Positions 16,296-23,613 of a DNA stretch of 49,982 bases are shown one piece after another (positions within the stretch are counted from its first letter, which is position 1; each line of letters starts with the position of its first letter). The position numbers and the translations under genes were made by a program. Source of the stretch: an uncultured Actinomycetes bacterium. Its GTDB lineage: Bacteria > Actinomycetota > Acidimicrobiia > Acidimicrobiales > Microtrichaceae. The notes beneath the pieces were generated by a model. That model saw only the letters and a list, made by a program, of their open reading frames with translations. It was not told the origin of the DNA and ran no database searches. The stretch is taken from contig CAIYGQ010000076.1 of the NCBI GenBank assembly GCA_903925745.1, forward strand, positions 1 through 49,982, in the 5' to 3' direction.

Positions 16296-17359
16296 CCGAC
16301 ACCGAGGACCGCACCGGCGACGGGCCGGCGACCACTGCCTGGGACTCGGTCGTGCCGCGGAGCGGTGAGACCCCACCGACGGACCGGCGCACGAGCGGGC
16401 CCGGTTCCGGTCCGCCCGTCCCGGTCGAGGACCTGCCGTACGAGGTCGTCGGACGCCCCGAGCCTCCGCCCGTGCCGAACGGCTGGTACGCGATCGCGGC
16501 GTCGGCGGACCTGGCCCCCGGTGACGTCCTGTCGATCATCGCGGTCGAACGCGAGCTCGTGGTGTTCCGCACCGAGTCCGGTCAGGTGTCGGTCGTGGAC
16601 GCCCACTGCCCGCACCTGGGCGCGCATCTGGGCGGCGGCACCATGGAGGGCGAGTCGTTGCGGTGCCCCTACCACGGGTGGTGCTTCGACGTGTCGGGGG
16701 CGTGTGTCGAGATCCCGTACGTGGAGGGCCGGATCCCGGCCCGGGCGTGTGTGCCCGCCTACCCGGTGCGAGAGCAGGACGGCATGGTGCTGTTCTGGTT
16801 CCACGCCGGCGGGGCCGCACCGGACTACGAGGTGCCGACCGTCGACGAGCGCGATGCGGACGGGTGGAGTGATGCGATCGAGTTCCGGTCCGAGCTGGTC
16901 GCCTCGTTGCAGGACATGGCCGAGAACAACGTCGACTACACCCACTTCCGGTTCGTCCACGGACGCGCCGTGCTCGACGCGTCGACCTCGCAGTTCACGA
17001 CCGACGGTCCCTTCTCGACCGTCGTCGAGCGGTTCGAGGAGGAGGGCCTGACCTTCACCCGGTACACGTGGGGACCCGGGCTCGCCCTGCTCCGGGTGCC
17101 CGGGTTCATGACGGTCCACACCGCCACCACACCCATCGATCGTCGGCACGTCCGACTGCTCTGGCACTTCTACCTGCCGGACGCCACGTTGGACGTGGCC
17201 GATGAGATCATCGACGGCGTGACCGGGGCGCACGGACTCCAGGCGGACGTGCCGATCTGGCGGGACAAGGTGTTCCGGGACCGGCCCCTACTGGTCCGTG
17301 GGGACGGTCCGGTCACCGAGTTCCGCCGCTGGTACCAGCAGTTCTACGCCGGTCGCTGA
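16292..17359 (+). CDS. Rieske non-heme iron oxygenase, KshA/Neverland-like
   Basis: A 355-residue oxygenase. The Rieske [2Fe-2S] ligands are Cys106-Pro-His108 and Cys125-x2-His128 (CPYHGW). The catalytic iron site is seen in ENNVDYTHFRFVHG, with His218 and His223 in the H-x4-H arrangement. Size and the single-subunit layout resemble 3-ketosteroid 9-alpha-hydroxylase oxygenase and the Neverland/DAF-36 sterol enzymes, so a steroid or other polycyclic substrate is possible. About 50 Pro/Thr/Gly-rich residues precede the Rieske domain and look disordered. A ferredoxin reductase partner is not encoded nearby. Start GTG 16292 overlaps the thioesterase stop. Confidence 0.87.
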   Translation: MTDTEDRTGDGPATTAWDSVVPRSGETPPTDRRTSGPGSGPPVPVEDLPYEVVGRPEPPPVPNGWYAIAASADLAPGDVLSIIAVERELVVFRTESGQVSVVDAHCPHLGAHLGGGTMEGESLRCPYHGWCFDVSGACVEIPYVEGRIPARACVPAYPVREQDGMVLFWFHAGGAAPDYEVPTVDERDADGWSDAIEFRSELVASLQDMAENNVDYTHFRFVHGRAVLDASTSQFTTDGPFSTVVERFEEEGLTFTRYTWGPGLALLRVPGFMTVHTATTPIDRRHVRLLWHFYLPDATLDVADEIIDGVTGAHGLQADVPIWRDKVFRDRPLLVRGDGPVTEFRRWYQQFYAGR

Positions 17360-17437
17360 GGGGCTCCCGGGCGGCGTCCGGGGGACCCCGACTGCGTCGA
17401 GGACCGGGCCCGATCTGACGCGGGCGGTTACCGCCGG

Positions 17438-17443
17438 TAGCTT
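17438..17443 (+). promoter_or_regulatory. -10 element for leaderless acyltransferase gene
   Basis: TAGCTT ends 6 nt before the GTG at 17450. No ribosome binding site is seen. Confidence 0.55.
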
Positions 17444-17449
17444 CCTTGG

Positions 17450-18022
17450 GTGACGAAGATCCTGGCTCGGGTGTGGTTGGCGCTGTGGCGGTGGACGGTC
17501 GTGCCGGGACCGGAGCCCGTGCCCGACAAGTGCGTGATGATCGCGGCGCCGCACACGTCCAACTGGGACTTCCCGATCACGTTGGCCATGGCCGTCGTGA
17601 GCGGCGTGCGGATCAACTGGCTCGGCAAGCGCGAGATGTTCGCCGGTCCGTTCGGTCCGATCATGCGGGCGCTGGGCGGCGTGCCGGTCGACCGCAGCGC
17701 CCCCGGAGGCCTGGTCGAGTCGCTGGCCGGCCGGTTCGCCGAACGGGACCACCTGGTGCTCGTGGTGCCGGCCGAGGGGACCCGGTCGCGCACCGAGTAC
17801 TGGAAGTCGGGCTTCTACCGCATCGCCGAGGCTGCCGACGTCCCGATCGTGGCCGCCTTCGTTGACCGCCGGACCAGGTCCGGCGGGTTCGGCCCGGTCA
17901 TCCGGCCGTCGGGGGACCTGGTCGCCGACATGGACGTCCTGCGGGCGTTCTACGCCGACAAGACGGGCATCAAGCCGAACCGCTTCGGGCCGATCCGGCT
18001 CCGGGAGGAGAGCCCGTCCTAG
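17450..18022 (+). CDS. 1-acyl-sn-glycerol-3-phosphate acyltransferase-like protein
   Basis: A 190-residue member of the PlsC-type acyltransferase superfamily. Motif I HTSNWD supplies the catalytic His35-x4-Asp40, and the later PAEGTRSRTEYWKSGFYRIA matches the EGTRS substrate-binding motif. It is short compared with classical PlsC (about 240-270 residues) and lacks the usual long N-terminal membrane helices, with only a short hydrophobic start (ILARVWLALWRW). Likely acts at the inner face of the membrane on a lysophospholipid or related acceptor. The next gene, terC, has a separate promoter. Confidence 0.85.
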   Translation: MTKILARVWLALWRWTVVPGPEPVPDKCVMIAAPHTSNWDFPITLAMAVVSGVRINWLGKREMFAGPFGPIMRALGGVPVDRSAPGGLVESLAGRFAERDHLVLVVPAEGTRSRTEYWKSGFYRIAEAADVPIVAAFVDRRTRSGGFGPVIRPSGDLVADMDVLRAFYADKTGIKPNRFGPIRLREESPS

Positions 18023-18042
18023 GAATCACGTAACCTGATTCC
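18022..18042 (+). promoter_or_regulatory. terC promoter embedded in a perfect 7-bp inverted repeat
   Basis: GGAATCA (18022-18028) and TGATTCC (18036-18042) form a perfect inverted repeat with a 7-bp spacer. The -10 hexamer TAACCT (18031-18036) lies between the arms, and the second arm abuts the GTG start at 18043. A protein bound here would block RNA polymerase. Confidence 0.6.
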
Positions 18043-18846
18043 GTGGAGTGGATCAGCAACCCCGAGATCTGGACCGCCCTGCTCACCCTCCTGTTCCTGG
18101 AGGTCGTGCTGGGCGTCGACAACGTCATCTTCATCTCGATCCTGGCGAACAAGCTGCCGGTCGAGCAGCAGGACCGGGCCAGACGAACCGGACTGCTCGC
18201 CGCCGGCGGCATGCGGATCGTCCTGTTGATGTTCGTCGGCTGGATCGTGACGTTGAAGGAGGACCTCTTCGAGGTGTTCGGGGTCGGGTTCTCGGGCAAG
18301 GACCTGATCCTGCTCGCGGGTGGGCTCTTCCTGATCTACAAGGCGACGAACGAGATCCACGACAAGCTCGAGGGCGAAGAGGGCCACAAGTCGGCCAGGG
18401 TCGCGCCGACCTTCGCTGCTGTCATCGCGCAGGTGCTGATCCTCGACCTGGTGTTCTCGATCGACTCGGTCATCACGGCGGTCGGCATGACCGAGTACGT
18501 GCCGGTGATGGTCGCTGCGGTGCTCATCTCGATCGTGATCATGCTGCTCGCCAGTCGGTCCATCTACACGTTCGTGAACAAGCATCCGACGGTGAAGATG
18601 CTGGCCCTCGCCTTCCTGTTGCTGATCGGCGTCACGCTGATCGCCGAGGGGCTGGGACAGAAGATCCCGAAGGGGTACATCTACTCGGCGATCGCCTTCT
18701 CGGTCCTGGTCGAGGGACTCAACATCAGGGCCAAGTCGTCCTCGAAGCACTCCGATCCCGTCGTGCACCTGCACGAGCCCTACGTCGAGGAGCCCGTCGG
18801 CTCCGGTGGCACTCGCTCGAACCCGTCGGATCCGTCGGCGGGTTGA
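18043..18846 (+). CDS. TerC family integral membrane protein
   Basis: A 267-residue membrane protein with about seven hydrophobic helices and the TerC signatures GVDNVIFISIL in the first helix and VFSIDSVITAVG in a later one; their Asp residues lie in the membrane. Characterised members (Alx, MeeF/MeeY, TerC) export manganese or support metalation of secreted proteins. The short soluble C-terminus is Ser/Glu-rich. GTG 18043 is leaderless, and no yybP-ykoY-type riboswitch can precede it, so control would be through the DNA palindrome around its -10. The oxygenase gene follows after 4 bp. Confidence 0.92.
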   Translation: MEWISNPEIWTALLTLLFLEVVLGVDNVIFISILANKLPVEQQDRARRTGLLAAGGMRIVLLMFVGWIVTLKEDLFEVFGVGFSGKDLILLAGGLFLIYKATNEIHDKLEGEEGHKSARVAPTFAAVIAQVLILDLVFSIDSVITAVGMTEYVPVMVAAVLISIVIMLLASRSIYTFVNKHPTVKMLALAFLLLIGVTLIAEGLGQKIPKGYIYSAIAFSVLVEGLNIRAKSSSKHSDPVVHLHEPYVEEPVGSGGTRSNPSDPSAG

Positions 18847-18850
18847 CGCC

Positions 18851-19882
18851 GTGACGGGCCGAACGCCCGTGGGAGGCGACCTCCCGGTGCTGCAGCTCCG
18901 TGATCTGGAGCCGGACCGGGTCGTCGGGGCGCTGTCCACCGCCGGGGTCCTCCTCGTCGAGCGGGAAGGCGTGGGTGATGGTCGCCTGGCCCGGCTCCGT
19001 GACGCGTCGGCCAGGTGGTTTGCACAGCCCGACGAGATTCGCGCCCGTGACTCGATGGAGCGCTTCGGCCGCAGGTGGCGCGGGTGGTTCGGTGTGGGTG
19101 GCGAACTCACCCTGGGCCGGCCCGACGGCAAGGAGGGCTACTACCTGGGCGTCGACCTGCCCGAGGACGACCCGAGGGTACGCGACGGGTGGCCGCTGCA
19201 TGGACCGAACCCCGTCCCGACCGGCGTCCCGGAACTCGCTGCCGCCGTGCGGGACTGGATGGATCTCGCCACCGACGTCGGCCACCGGGTGCTCGCCGCC
19301 GTCGCCGAGGGCCTCGGCCTCGACCGCGACTGGTTCCGGCGCACCTGGTGTGCCGACCCGGTCGTCCTCTTCCGGATCTTCCGCTACCCGCCGCTCGCCG
19401 CCCTCCCCGTCGGGGTCGGCCATCGATCCGCCCGGGGCGTGGGGGAGCACACCGACTACGGGCTCGTGACCGTCCTGGCCCACGACGGCACCCCCGGGCT
19501 CGAGGTCCGACCGGACGACCGGTGGATCCCGGTCCCGGCTGATCCGGACCACCTGGTGGTCAACATCGGCGACATGCTCGAGCGGGCCACCGGTGGCCAC
19601 CTGCGATCCACGCTCCACCGGGTGTCGTCATCGGCGACGGAGCGGTGGTCGTTCCCGCTGTTCCTGGATCCGGGTTGGGACGTCCGGGTCGATCCACTCC
19701 CGCTCGACGCGGACCGGTTCCCGCCCAGCGCCCATCACCAGCGCCGCTGGGACGGTGAGGATCCGCTCCAGGACGCGTTGTTCGAGGGCACGTGGACCTA
19801 CGGGGAGTACCTCACCCGCAAGGTCGCCCGGGTGTTCCCCCACCTGGTGGACGCGACGCCGCAGTCGGGGACGTCGCAGTAG
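18851..19882 (+). CDS. isopenicillin N synthase-like 2-oxoglutarate/Fe(II) oxygenase
   Basis: A 343-residue enzyme of the IPNS/2OG-Fe(II) dioxygenase family. The iron ligands appear as GEHTDYGLVTVL (His-x-Asp) and STLHRVSS (His), and the 2-oxoglutarate-binding RxS follows in ERWSFPLFLDP. The N-terminal DIOX_N-like region (VLLVEREGVGDGRLARLRDA) is present. Homologues act on small molecules, from antibiotic precursors to ethylene formation, so the substrate is open. The GTG at 18851 lies 4 bp after terC and suggests cotranscription; an alternative GTG at 18806 would overlap terC by 41 bp. Confidence 0.87.
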   Translation: MTGRTPVGGDLPVLQLRDLEPDRVVGALSTAGVLLVEREGVGDGRLARLRDASARWFAQPDEIRARDSMERFGRRWRGWFGVGGELTLGRPDGKEGYYLGVDLPEDDPRVRDGWPLHGPNPVPTGVPELAAAVRDWMDLATDVGHRVLAAVAEGLGLDRDWFRRTWCADPVVLFRIFRYPPLAALPVGVGHRSARGVGEHTDYGLVTVLAHDGTPGLEVRPDDRWIPVPADPDHLVVNIGDMLERATGGHLRSTLHRVSSSATERWSFPLFLDPGWDVRVDPLPLDADRFPPSAHHQRRWDGEDPLQDALFEGTWTYGEYLTRKVARVFPHLVDATPQSGTSQ

Positions 19883-19898
19883 GGGTTGGACCGGCAGG

Positions 19899-20759
19899 TC
19901 AGCAGACGGGTCGGATCGAGTAGCCGGCGGCACGGATGAGCGGCACCACCTGCCGGGTGGCCTCGACCGTCGCCGGGCGCTCACCGCCTCCGTCGTGCAT
20001 CAGGATCACAGCTCCCGGCTGGAGTTGTCCCATGATGCGCTGGGTGATCGTGTCGGCGGACGGTCGCTGCCAGTCCCTCGTGTCGATGCTCCACATCATC
20101 GTGTGGTCGTCCCCGCTCGCGGCCCGGATCGCCGTGTCGACCCGGTCGTTCACAGCGCCGTACGGCGGGCGGACGCACCGGGTCTCGATGCCGCGGTAGG
20201 CGAGCCACGCGTCGAACGGTCCGATCTCGTTGGCGATCGCCTGGTCACTGAGCCGGGGCAGTTCGGGGTGCGTCGAGGTGTGGTTGGCCACGCGGTGACC
20301 CTCGGCGACGATCCGGTCCAGGAGCTCAGGGTACTGCTGGCTATTGCGACCGATGACGAAGAACGTGGCCTTGACGTCGTTCTCGGCCAGGATGTCGAGG
20401 ATCTGCGGCGTCCAGGTGGGGTCGGGGCCGTCGTCGTAGGTGAGTGACACGACCGGTTCACCGGGGAGCGCGTCGCCCGATTCGACCATGGTGGCCACTC
20501 GTCGACCCGGTGGTCTCGGGATGGTCGTCGTCGTGGTCGTCGTGGTGGTCGTCGTGGTGGTCGTCGTCGTGGTCGTCGTCGTGGTCGTCGTGGCGGCGAG
20601 CGGGCCGCCCTCGCTGAACCCCCACCAGGCGCCGGCCCCCAGTCCCAACGCGGCGAGCACGGCGGTGGTGGCTGCGAGCATCCGCCCGGTGTGTCGCTGG
20701 CGGGCCGGGGTCTCCGACCGCCGACGGCGGACCACCCGGTACTCGTCCTGCTCGACCAC
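19899..20759 (-). CDS. membrane-anchored polysaccharide deacetylase with poly-threonine linker
   Basis: A 286-residue carbohydrate esterase 4 protein. All five NodB motifs are seen: TYDDGPDP (catalytic Asp109, metal Asp110), HTSTHPE (metal His pair), RPPYG, DTRDW and LMHDGG. It probably removes acetyl groups from peptidoglycan or another cell-surface glycan. Residues 1-26 are basic and cytoplasmic, 27-47 form a membrane helix, and then 23 consecutive threonines link it to the extracellular domain. The GTG at 20759 is chosen because TACCAT sits 6 nt upstream; longer frames add an implausible Arg/Pro-rich leader. Confidence 0.9.
   Translation of the reverse strand: MVEQDEYRVVRRRRSETPARQRHTGRMLAATTAVLAALGLGAGAWWGFSEGGPLAATTTTTTTTTTTTTTTTTTTTTTTIPRPPGRRVATMVESGDALPGEPVVSLTYDDGPDPTWTPQILDILAENDVKATFFVIGRNSQQYPELLDRIVAEGHRVANHTSTHPELPRLSDQAIANEIGPFDAWLAYRGIETRCVRPPYGAVNDRVDTAIRAASGDDHTMMWSIDTRDWQRPSADTITQRIMGQLQPGAVILMHDGGGERPATVEATRQVVPLIRAAGYSIRPVC
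20523..20591. repeat. Trinucleotide tract encoding 23 threonines
   Basis: A run of 23 GGT/CGT triplets on the plus strand, read on the minus strand as ACC/ACG threonine codons in the deacetylase. Mixed codons argue for some selection, but slippage could vary its length. Confidence 0.9.
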
Positions 20760-20765
20760 GCCGTG

Positions 20766-20771
20766 ATGGTA
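20766..20771 (-). promoter_or_regulatory. -10 element for leaderless polysaccharide deacetylase gene
   Basis: Read on the minus strand, TACCAT ends 6 nt before the GTG at 20759. Confidence 0.55.
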
Positions 20772-20848
20772 GGGGCTCAGCCGACCAGTTCGGCGACAGC
20801 ATCGTCGTGGCCGAGGCCCCACTCGTCGCCCGCGCGAGACTGGTTGTC

Positions 20849-21784
20849 GTGTCGACCACGTTGGACATCGTCGAGGTGGGACCGCGTGACGGTCTCCAGG
20901 CCGAGGCACATGTGCTGCCGGTGCCGGTCAGGGCGGAGCTGATCCGGCGCCTCGCAGCGACCGGCGTCCGGCGGATCGAGGCGGTGAGCTTCGTTCGTCC
21001 CGACCGGGTTCCCCAGATGGCAGGGGCCGAGGAGACTCTGGCCCAGGCCCGTGCCTCGGTCGGCGGGGAGGTCAGCCTGATCGGTCTCGTCCTGAACGAA
21101 CGGGGACTCGACCGCGCCATCGAGGCGGGTGTCAGTGAGGTCAACACGGTGGTCGCAGCGACCGACTCCTTCGCCCGATCGAATCAAGGCCGCAGCCTCG
21201 ACGAGCTGGTGGACGCCTGCATCGCCGTGTGCCACCGGGCTCGGGCAGCAGGGATTCCGGTCTCGGTCACGGTGTCGACCAGCTTCGGGTGTCCCTACGA
21301 GGGCGAGGTGCCGGTGGCGGACGTGGTGTCGATCGTCGAACGGATCGCTGCGGCGGGCCCGGACGAGCTGTCCTTGGCCGACACGATCGGTTCGGCGGTG
21401 CCGGCCGATGTCGTGGAGCGGTTCTCCGCTGTGCTCCCCGTGATCGAGGAGAACGGAATCACTCCGAGGTGTCACTTCCACGACACGAGGAACACCGCGA
21501 TCGCGAACGTGACCGCAGCGGTCGGCCTCGGGATCGGCGTCATCGACGCGAGCATCGCCGGTTTGGGCGGCTGCCCGTTCGCCCCGGGCGCCTCGGGGAA
21601 CGTCGCGACCGAGGACGTCCTGTACCTCGCATCCCGATCGGGATGGGCGTGCGAGGTCGACCTGCGGGCCGTCCTCGACCTGGTGCCGTGGGTGGCGGAG
21701 CAGGTGGATCATCGGGCCTCGAGTTCACTCGCCGTGGCCGGGGAGTTTCCGCAGACGTCGGGGGGACCCTCGGTCGGCGGATGA
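20849..21784 (+). CDS. hydroxymethylglutaryl-CoA lyase family protein
   Basis: A 311-residue TIM-barrel lyase of the HMG-CoA lyase/DRE-TIM group. The N-terminal EVGPRDGLQ binds metal and the catalytic Arg; HFHDTRNTAIANV supplies the metal His pair; GLGGCPFAPGASGNVATED contains the active-site Cys loop of true HMG-CoA lyases. It likely cleaves HMG-CoA or a close homologue to acetyl-CoA and a keto acid, as in leucine or isoprenoid breakdown. I start at GTG 20849; a weak -10 (GAGACT) lies 7 nt upstream, and the longer frame to 20807 adds unconserved-looking residues. An acyl-CoA ligase follows on the same strand. Confidence 0.9.
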   Translation: MSTTLDIVEVGPRDGLQAEAHVLPVPVRAELIRRLAATGVRRIEAVSFVRPDRVPQMAGAEETLAQARASVGGEVSLIGLVLNERGLDRAIEAGVSEVNTVVAATDSFARSNQGRSLDELVDACIAVCHRARAAGIPVSVTVSTSFGCPYEGEVPVADVVSIVERIAAAGPDELSLADTIGSAVPADVVERFSAVLPVIEENGITPRCHFHDTRNTAIANVTAAVGLGIGVIDASIAGLGGCPFAPGASGNVATEDVLYLASRSGWACEVDLRAVLDLVPWVAEQVDHRASSSLAVAGEFPQTSGGPSVGG

Positions 21785-21832
21785 GTTCCTGGCGCACTGG
21801 ATCCTGTTTGCCAACTGGTGCGCTCGGCGACG

Positions 21833-21838
21833 TAGCCT
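21833..21838 (+). promoter_or_regulatory. -10 element upstream of acyl-CoA ligase
   Basis: TAGCCT lies 8 nt before an ATG (21847) that opens a 45-codon frame overlapping the ligase gene, and 55 nt before the ligase GTG. A TTGCCA at 21808-21813 could be a -35, at a rather long 19-bp spacing. Confidence 0.4.
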
Positions 21839-21892
21839 TCGGCGGCATGAACTCGCCGCTCAGCGGTGATCGGATGAGTGAGGGGACGGCAC

Positions 21893-23503
21893 GTGACGGA
21901 GACGGTGACGATCGATTCGGCGCAGGCGGCCGCCTTCCAGTTCAACGGCCAGGACATCCCGTGGCTCTTGGACCACCGGGCTGAGCACCGGGGTGACCAT
22001 CCCTTCCTGATCTGGGAACCCAAGGATGGATCGTCCCGTACCTGGACCTACGCGGAGTTCGCCGAGGAGACCAAGAAGGTGGCGGCCGGGCTGCACTCCC
22101 GCGGGGTCGGCGTCGGCGACACCGTCTTGATCCACGCCGAGAACTGCCCGGAGGCCGTCGTCGCCTGGTACGCGTGCGCTCGGGTGGGTGCCGTGGCGGT
22201 CACGACCAACACCAGGAGTGTTGCGGCAGAGGTCAACTACTTCATCACGCACACGAACTGCGTCGGAGCGATCACCCAGCCGCGTTTCGCCGGATTGGTG
22301 GCCGAGGCCGGGCCCGAACTGTCGTGGATCGTGGTCACCGACGACAACTCCGGCGTGCCCGCGACGGCGGACGAGTTGGCGCATGGGCGCGAGCCCTTCT
22401 CCTCTCTGGACGGGGATCCGTCGACCGCTCCGGAACGGCCCGCCGACCCGATGCTCCCCGCCGGGATCCTGTTCACCTCGGGCACGACGTCGAAGCCGAA
22501 GGCCGTGGTGCACACCCACGCCAATGCGCTGTGGGCCGCCAAGGTCAACCCGGTGAACGTCGACTTCCGGCCTGACGACGTCTACCTGGCGTCGCTCCCC
22601 TTCTTCCATGTGAACACACAGAGCTGGGCGATCTGGACGGTCCTCGGCACTGGCGGGACCGTGGTGCTTCAGCCGAAGTTCTCTGCATCCCGGTTCTGGC
22701 CGGTGATCGAGCAGTACGGGGTGACGCACATCTCGCTCATCCCGTTCGTTATCAAGGCGGCGTTCGAGCAGGGCATCCCCGAGAACCACACGGTGCGGGT
22801 CGGTGTGTTCGGGTTGATCATGCCGGTGCTCGAGCAGTTCATGAACATGCGGGTCGTGGCGGCCTATGGGATGACCGAGCTGGTCACCCACTGCATCCGG
22901 GACAACCCCTACGAGAGCTACCCGGAGCTGGCCATGGGCAGGCCGGCGCCCGGTTACGAGGTGCTGATCGTCAAGGAGGACGGGAGCCTCGCCCAAGAAG
23001 GTGAGATGGGCGAGATCTGGGTCCGGGGCATCCGGGGCGTGACGGTCTGCCTGGAGTACCTGGGCAACGATGAGGCGAATTCCAAGTTCTTCACCGAGGA
23101 CGGCTGGTGCCGGACCGGCGACATCGTCCAGGTTCTGGCGGACGGGAACCTGGTCTACCGGGATCGGGACAAGGACGCGTTGAAGGTCGGCGGTGAGAAC
23201 GTCTCGGCACGCGAGGTCGAGGACTGCATCCGACAGGTCCCCGGGCTGGAGGACATCGCCGTGGTCGCCAAGAGCCACGAGATGCTCGACATGGTGGCCG
23301 TCGCCTTCGTGATCCTGGCGGATCAGTCGGCCGACCGCGATGAGTTGTCGGAGCAGATCATCTCGGTGTGCAAGGAGAACCTGGCCGACTTCAAGGTGCC
23401 GCGTGCGGTGTACTTCGTCGAGGAGTTCCCGACCGCCGAGTTGGGCAAGGTCTCGAAGAAGGATCTGCGCGAGCTCGCGGACTCCTACCCGACCGTCGAC
23501 TGA
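21893..23503 (+). CDS. acyl-CoA synthetase / AMP-dependent ligase
   Basis: A 536-residue ANL-superfamily ligase that activates a carboxylate with ATP and transfers it to CoA. The phosphate loop ILFTSGTTSKPKAVVHTH, the YGMTE motif, GWCRTGD, the hinge KVGGENVSAREVE and the C-terminal catalytic lysine (ELGKVSKKDLRE) are intact. Overall it resembles crotonobetaine/carnitine-CoA ligase (CaiC)-type enzymes. GTG 21893 follows AGGGGA at a 6-nt spacing and begins MTETVTIDSAQ; GTG 21878 is an alternative. Proximity to the HMG-CoA-lyase gene suggests a shared role in branched or hydroxy-acid catabolism. Confidence 0.9.
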   Translation: MTETVTIDSAQAAAFQFNGQDIPWLLDHRAEHRGDHPFLIWEPKDGSSRTWTYAEFAEETKKVAAGLHSRGVGVGDTVLIHAENCPEAVVAWYACARVGAVAVTTNTRSVAAEVNYFITHTNCVGAITQPRFAGLVAEAGPELSWIVVTDDNSGVPATADELAHGREPFSSLDGDPSTAPERPADPMLPAGILFTSGTTSKPKAVVHTHANALWAAKVNPVNVDFRPDDVYLASLPFFHVNTQSWAIWTVLGTGGTVVLQPKFSASRFWPVIEQYGVTHISLIPFVIKAAFEQGIPENHTVRVGVFGLIMPVLEQFMNMRVVAAYGMTELVTHCIRDNPYESYPELAMGRPAPGYEVLIVKEDGSLAQEGEMGEIWVRGIRGVTVCLEYLGNDEANSKFFTEDGWCRTGDIVQVLADGNLVYRDRDKDALKVGGENVSAREVEDCIRQVPGLEDIAVVAKSHEMLDMVAVAFVILADQSADRDELSEQIISVCKENLADFKVPRAVYFVEEFPTAELGKVSKKDLRELADSYPTVD

Positions 23504-23546
23504 AGCGGGGCGCGGGCTGAGGTTCCGCTCACCTCCGGAGCGGTCT

Positions 23547-23560
23547 GGGTACACCTACCC
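23547..23560. promoter_or_regulatory. Inverted repeat upstream of the kinase-ABC gene
   Basis: GGGTA-CACC-TACCC, a perfect 5-bp inverted repeat with a 4-bp centre. It lies just upstream of where a -35 for the TACGTT at 23585 would be, a position typical of an activator site; no T-run follows, so it is a poor terminator. Confidence 0.4.
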
Positions 23561-23584
23561 GTAGGCCATTCGGCCCACGATCGT

Positions 23585-23607
23585 TACGTTCCTCCCGGCT
23601 GAGGAGG
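23585..23607 (+). promoter_or_regulatory. -10 element and strong ribosome binding site of kinase-ABC gene
   Basis: TACGTT at 23585-23590 is a good -10, and GAGGAGG at 23601-23607 is a strong Shine-Dalgarno sequence 6 nt before the GTG at 23614. Unlike many genes here this one has a short leader. Confidence 0.6.
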
Positions 23608-23613
23608 AGCGGC

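Noticed and set aside
18029-18039. Resemblance of the terC upstream sequence to a DtxR/IdeR half-site (TAACCT)
   Set aside because: Only one half matches; the other half of the consensus is missing, and the hexamer is explained as the -10 element.
23547-23560. GGGTA-CACC-TACCC as a terminator of the acyl-CoA ligase
   Set aside because: The stem is only 5 bp and no T-run follows; it is better read as a binding site.
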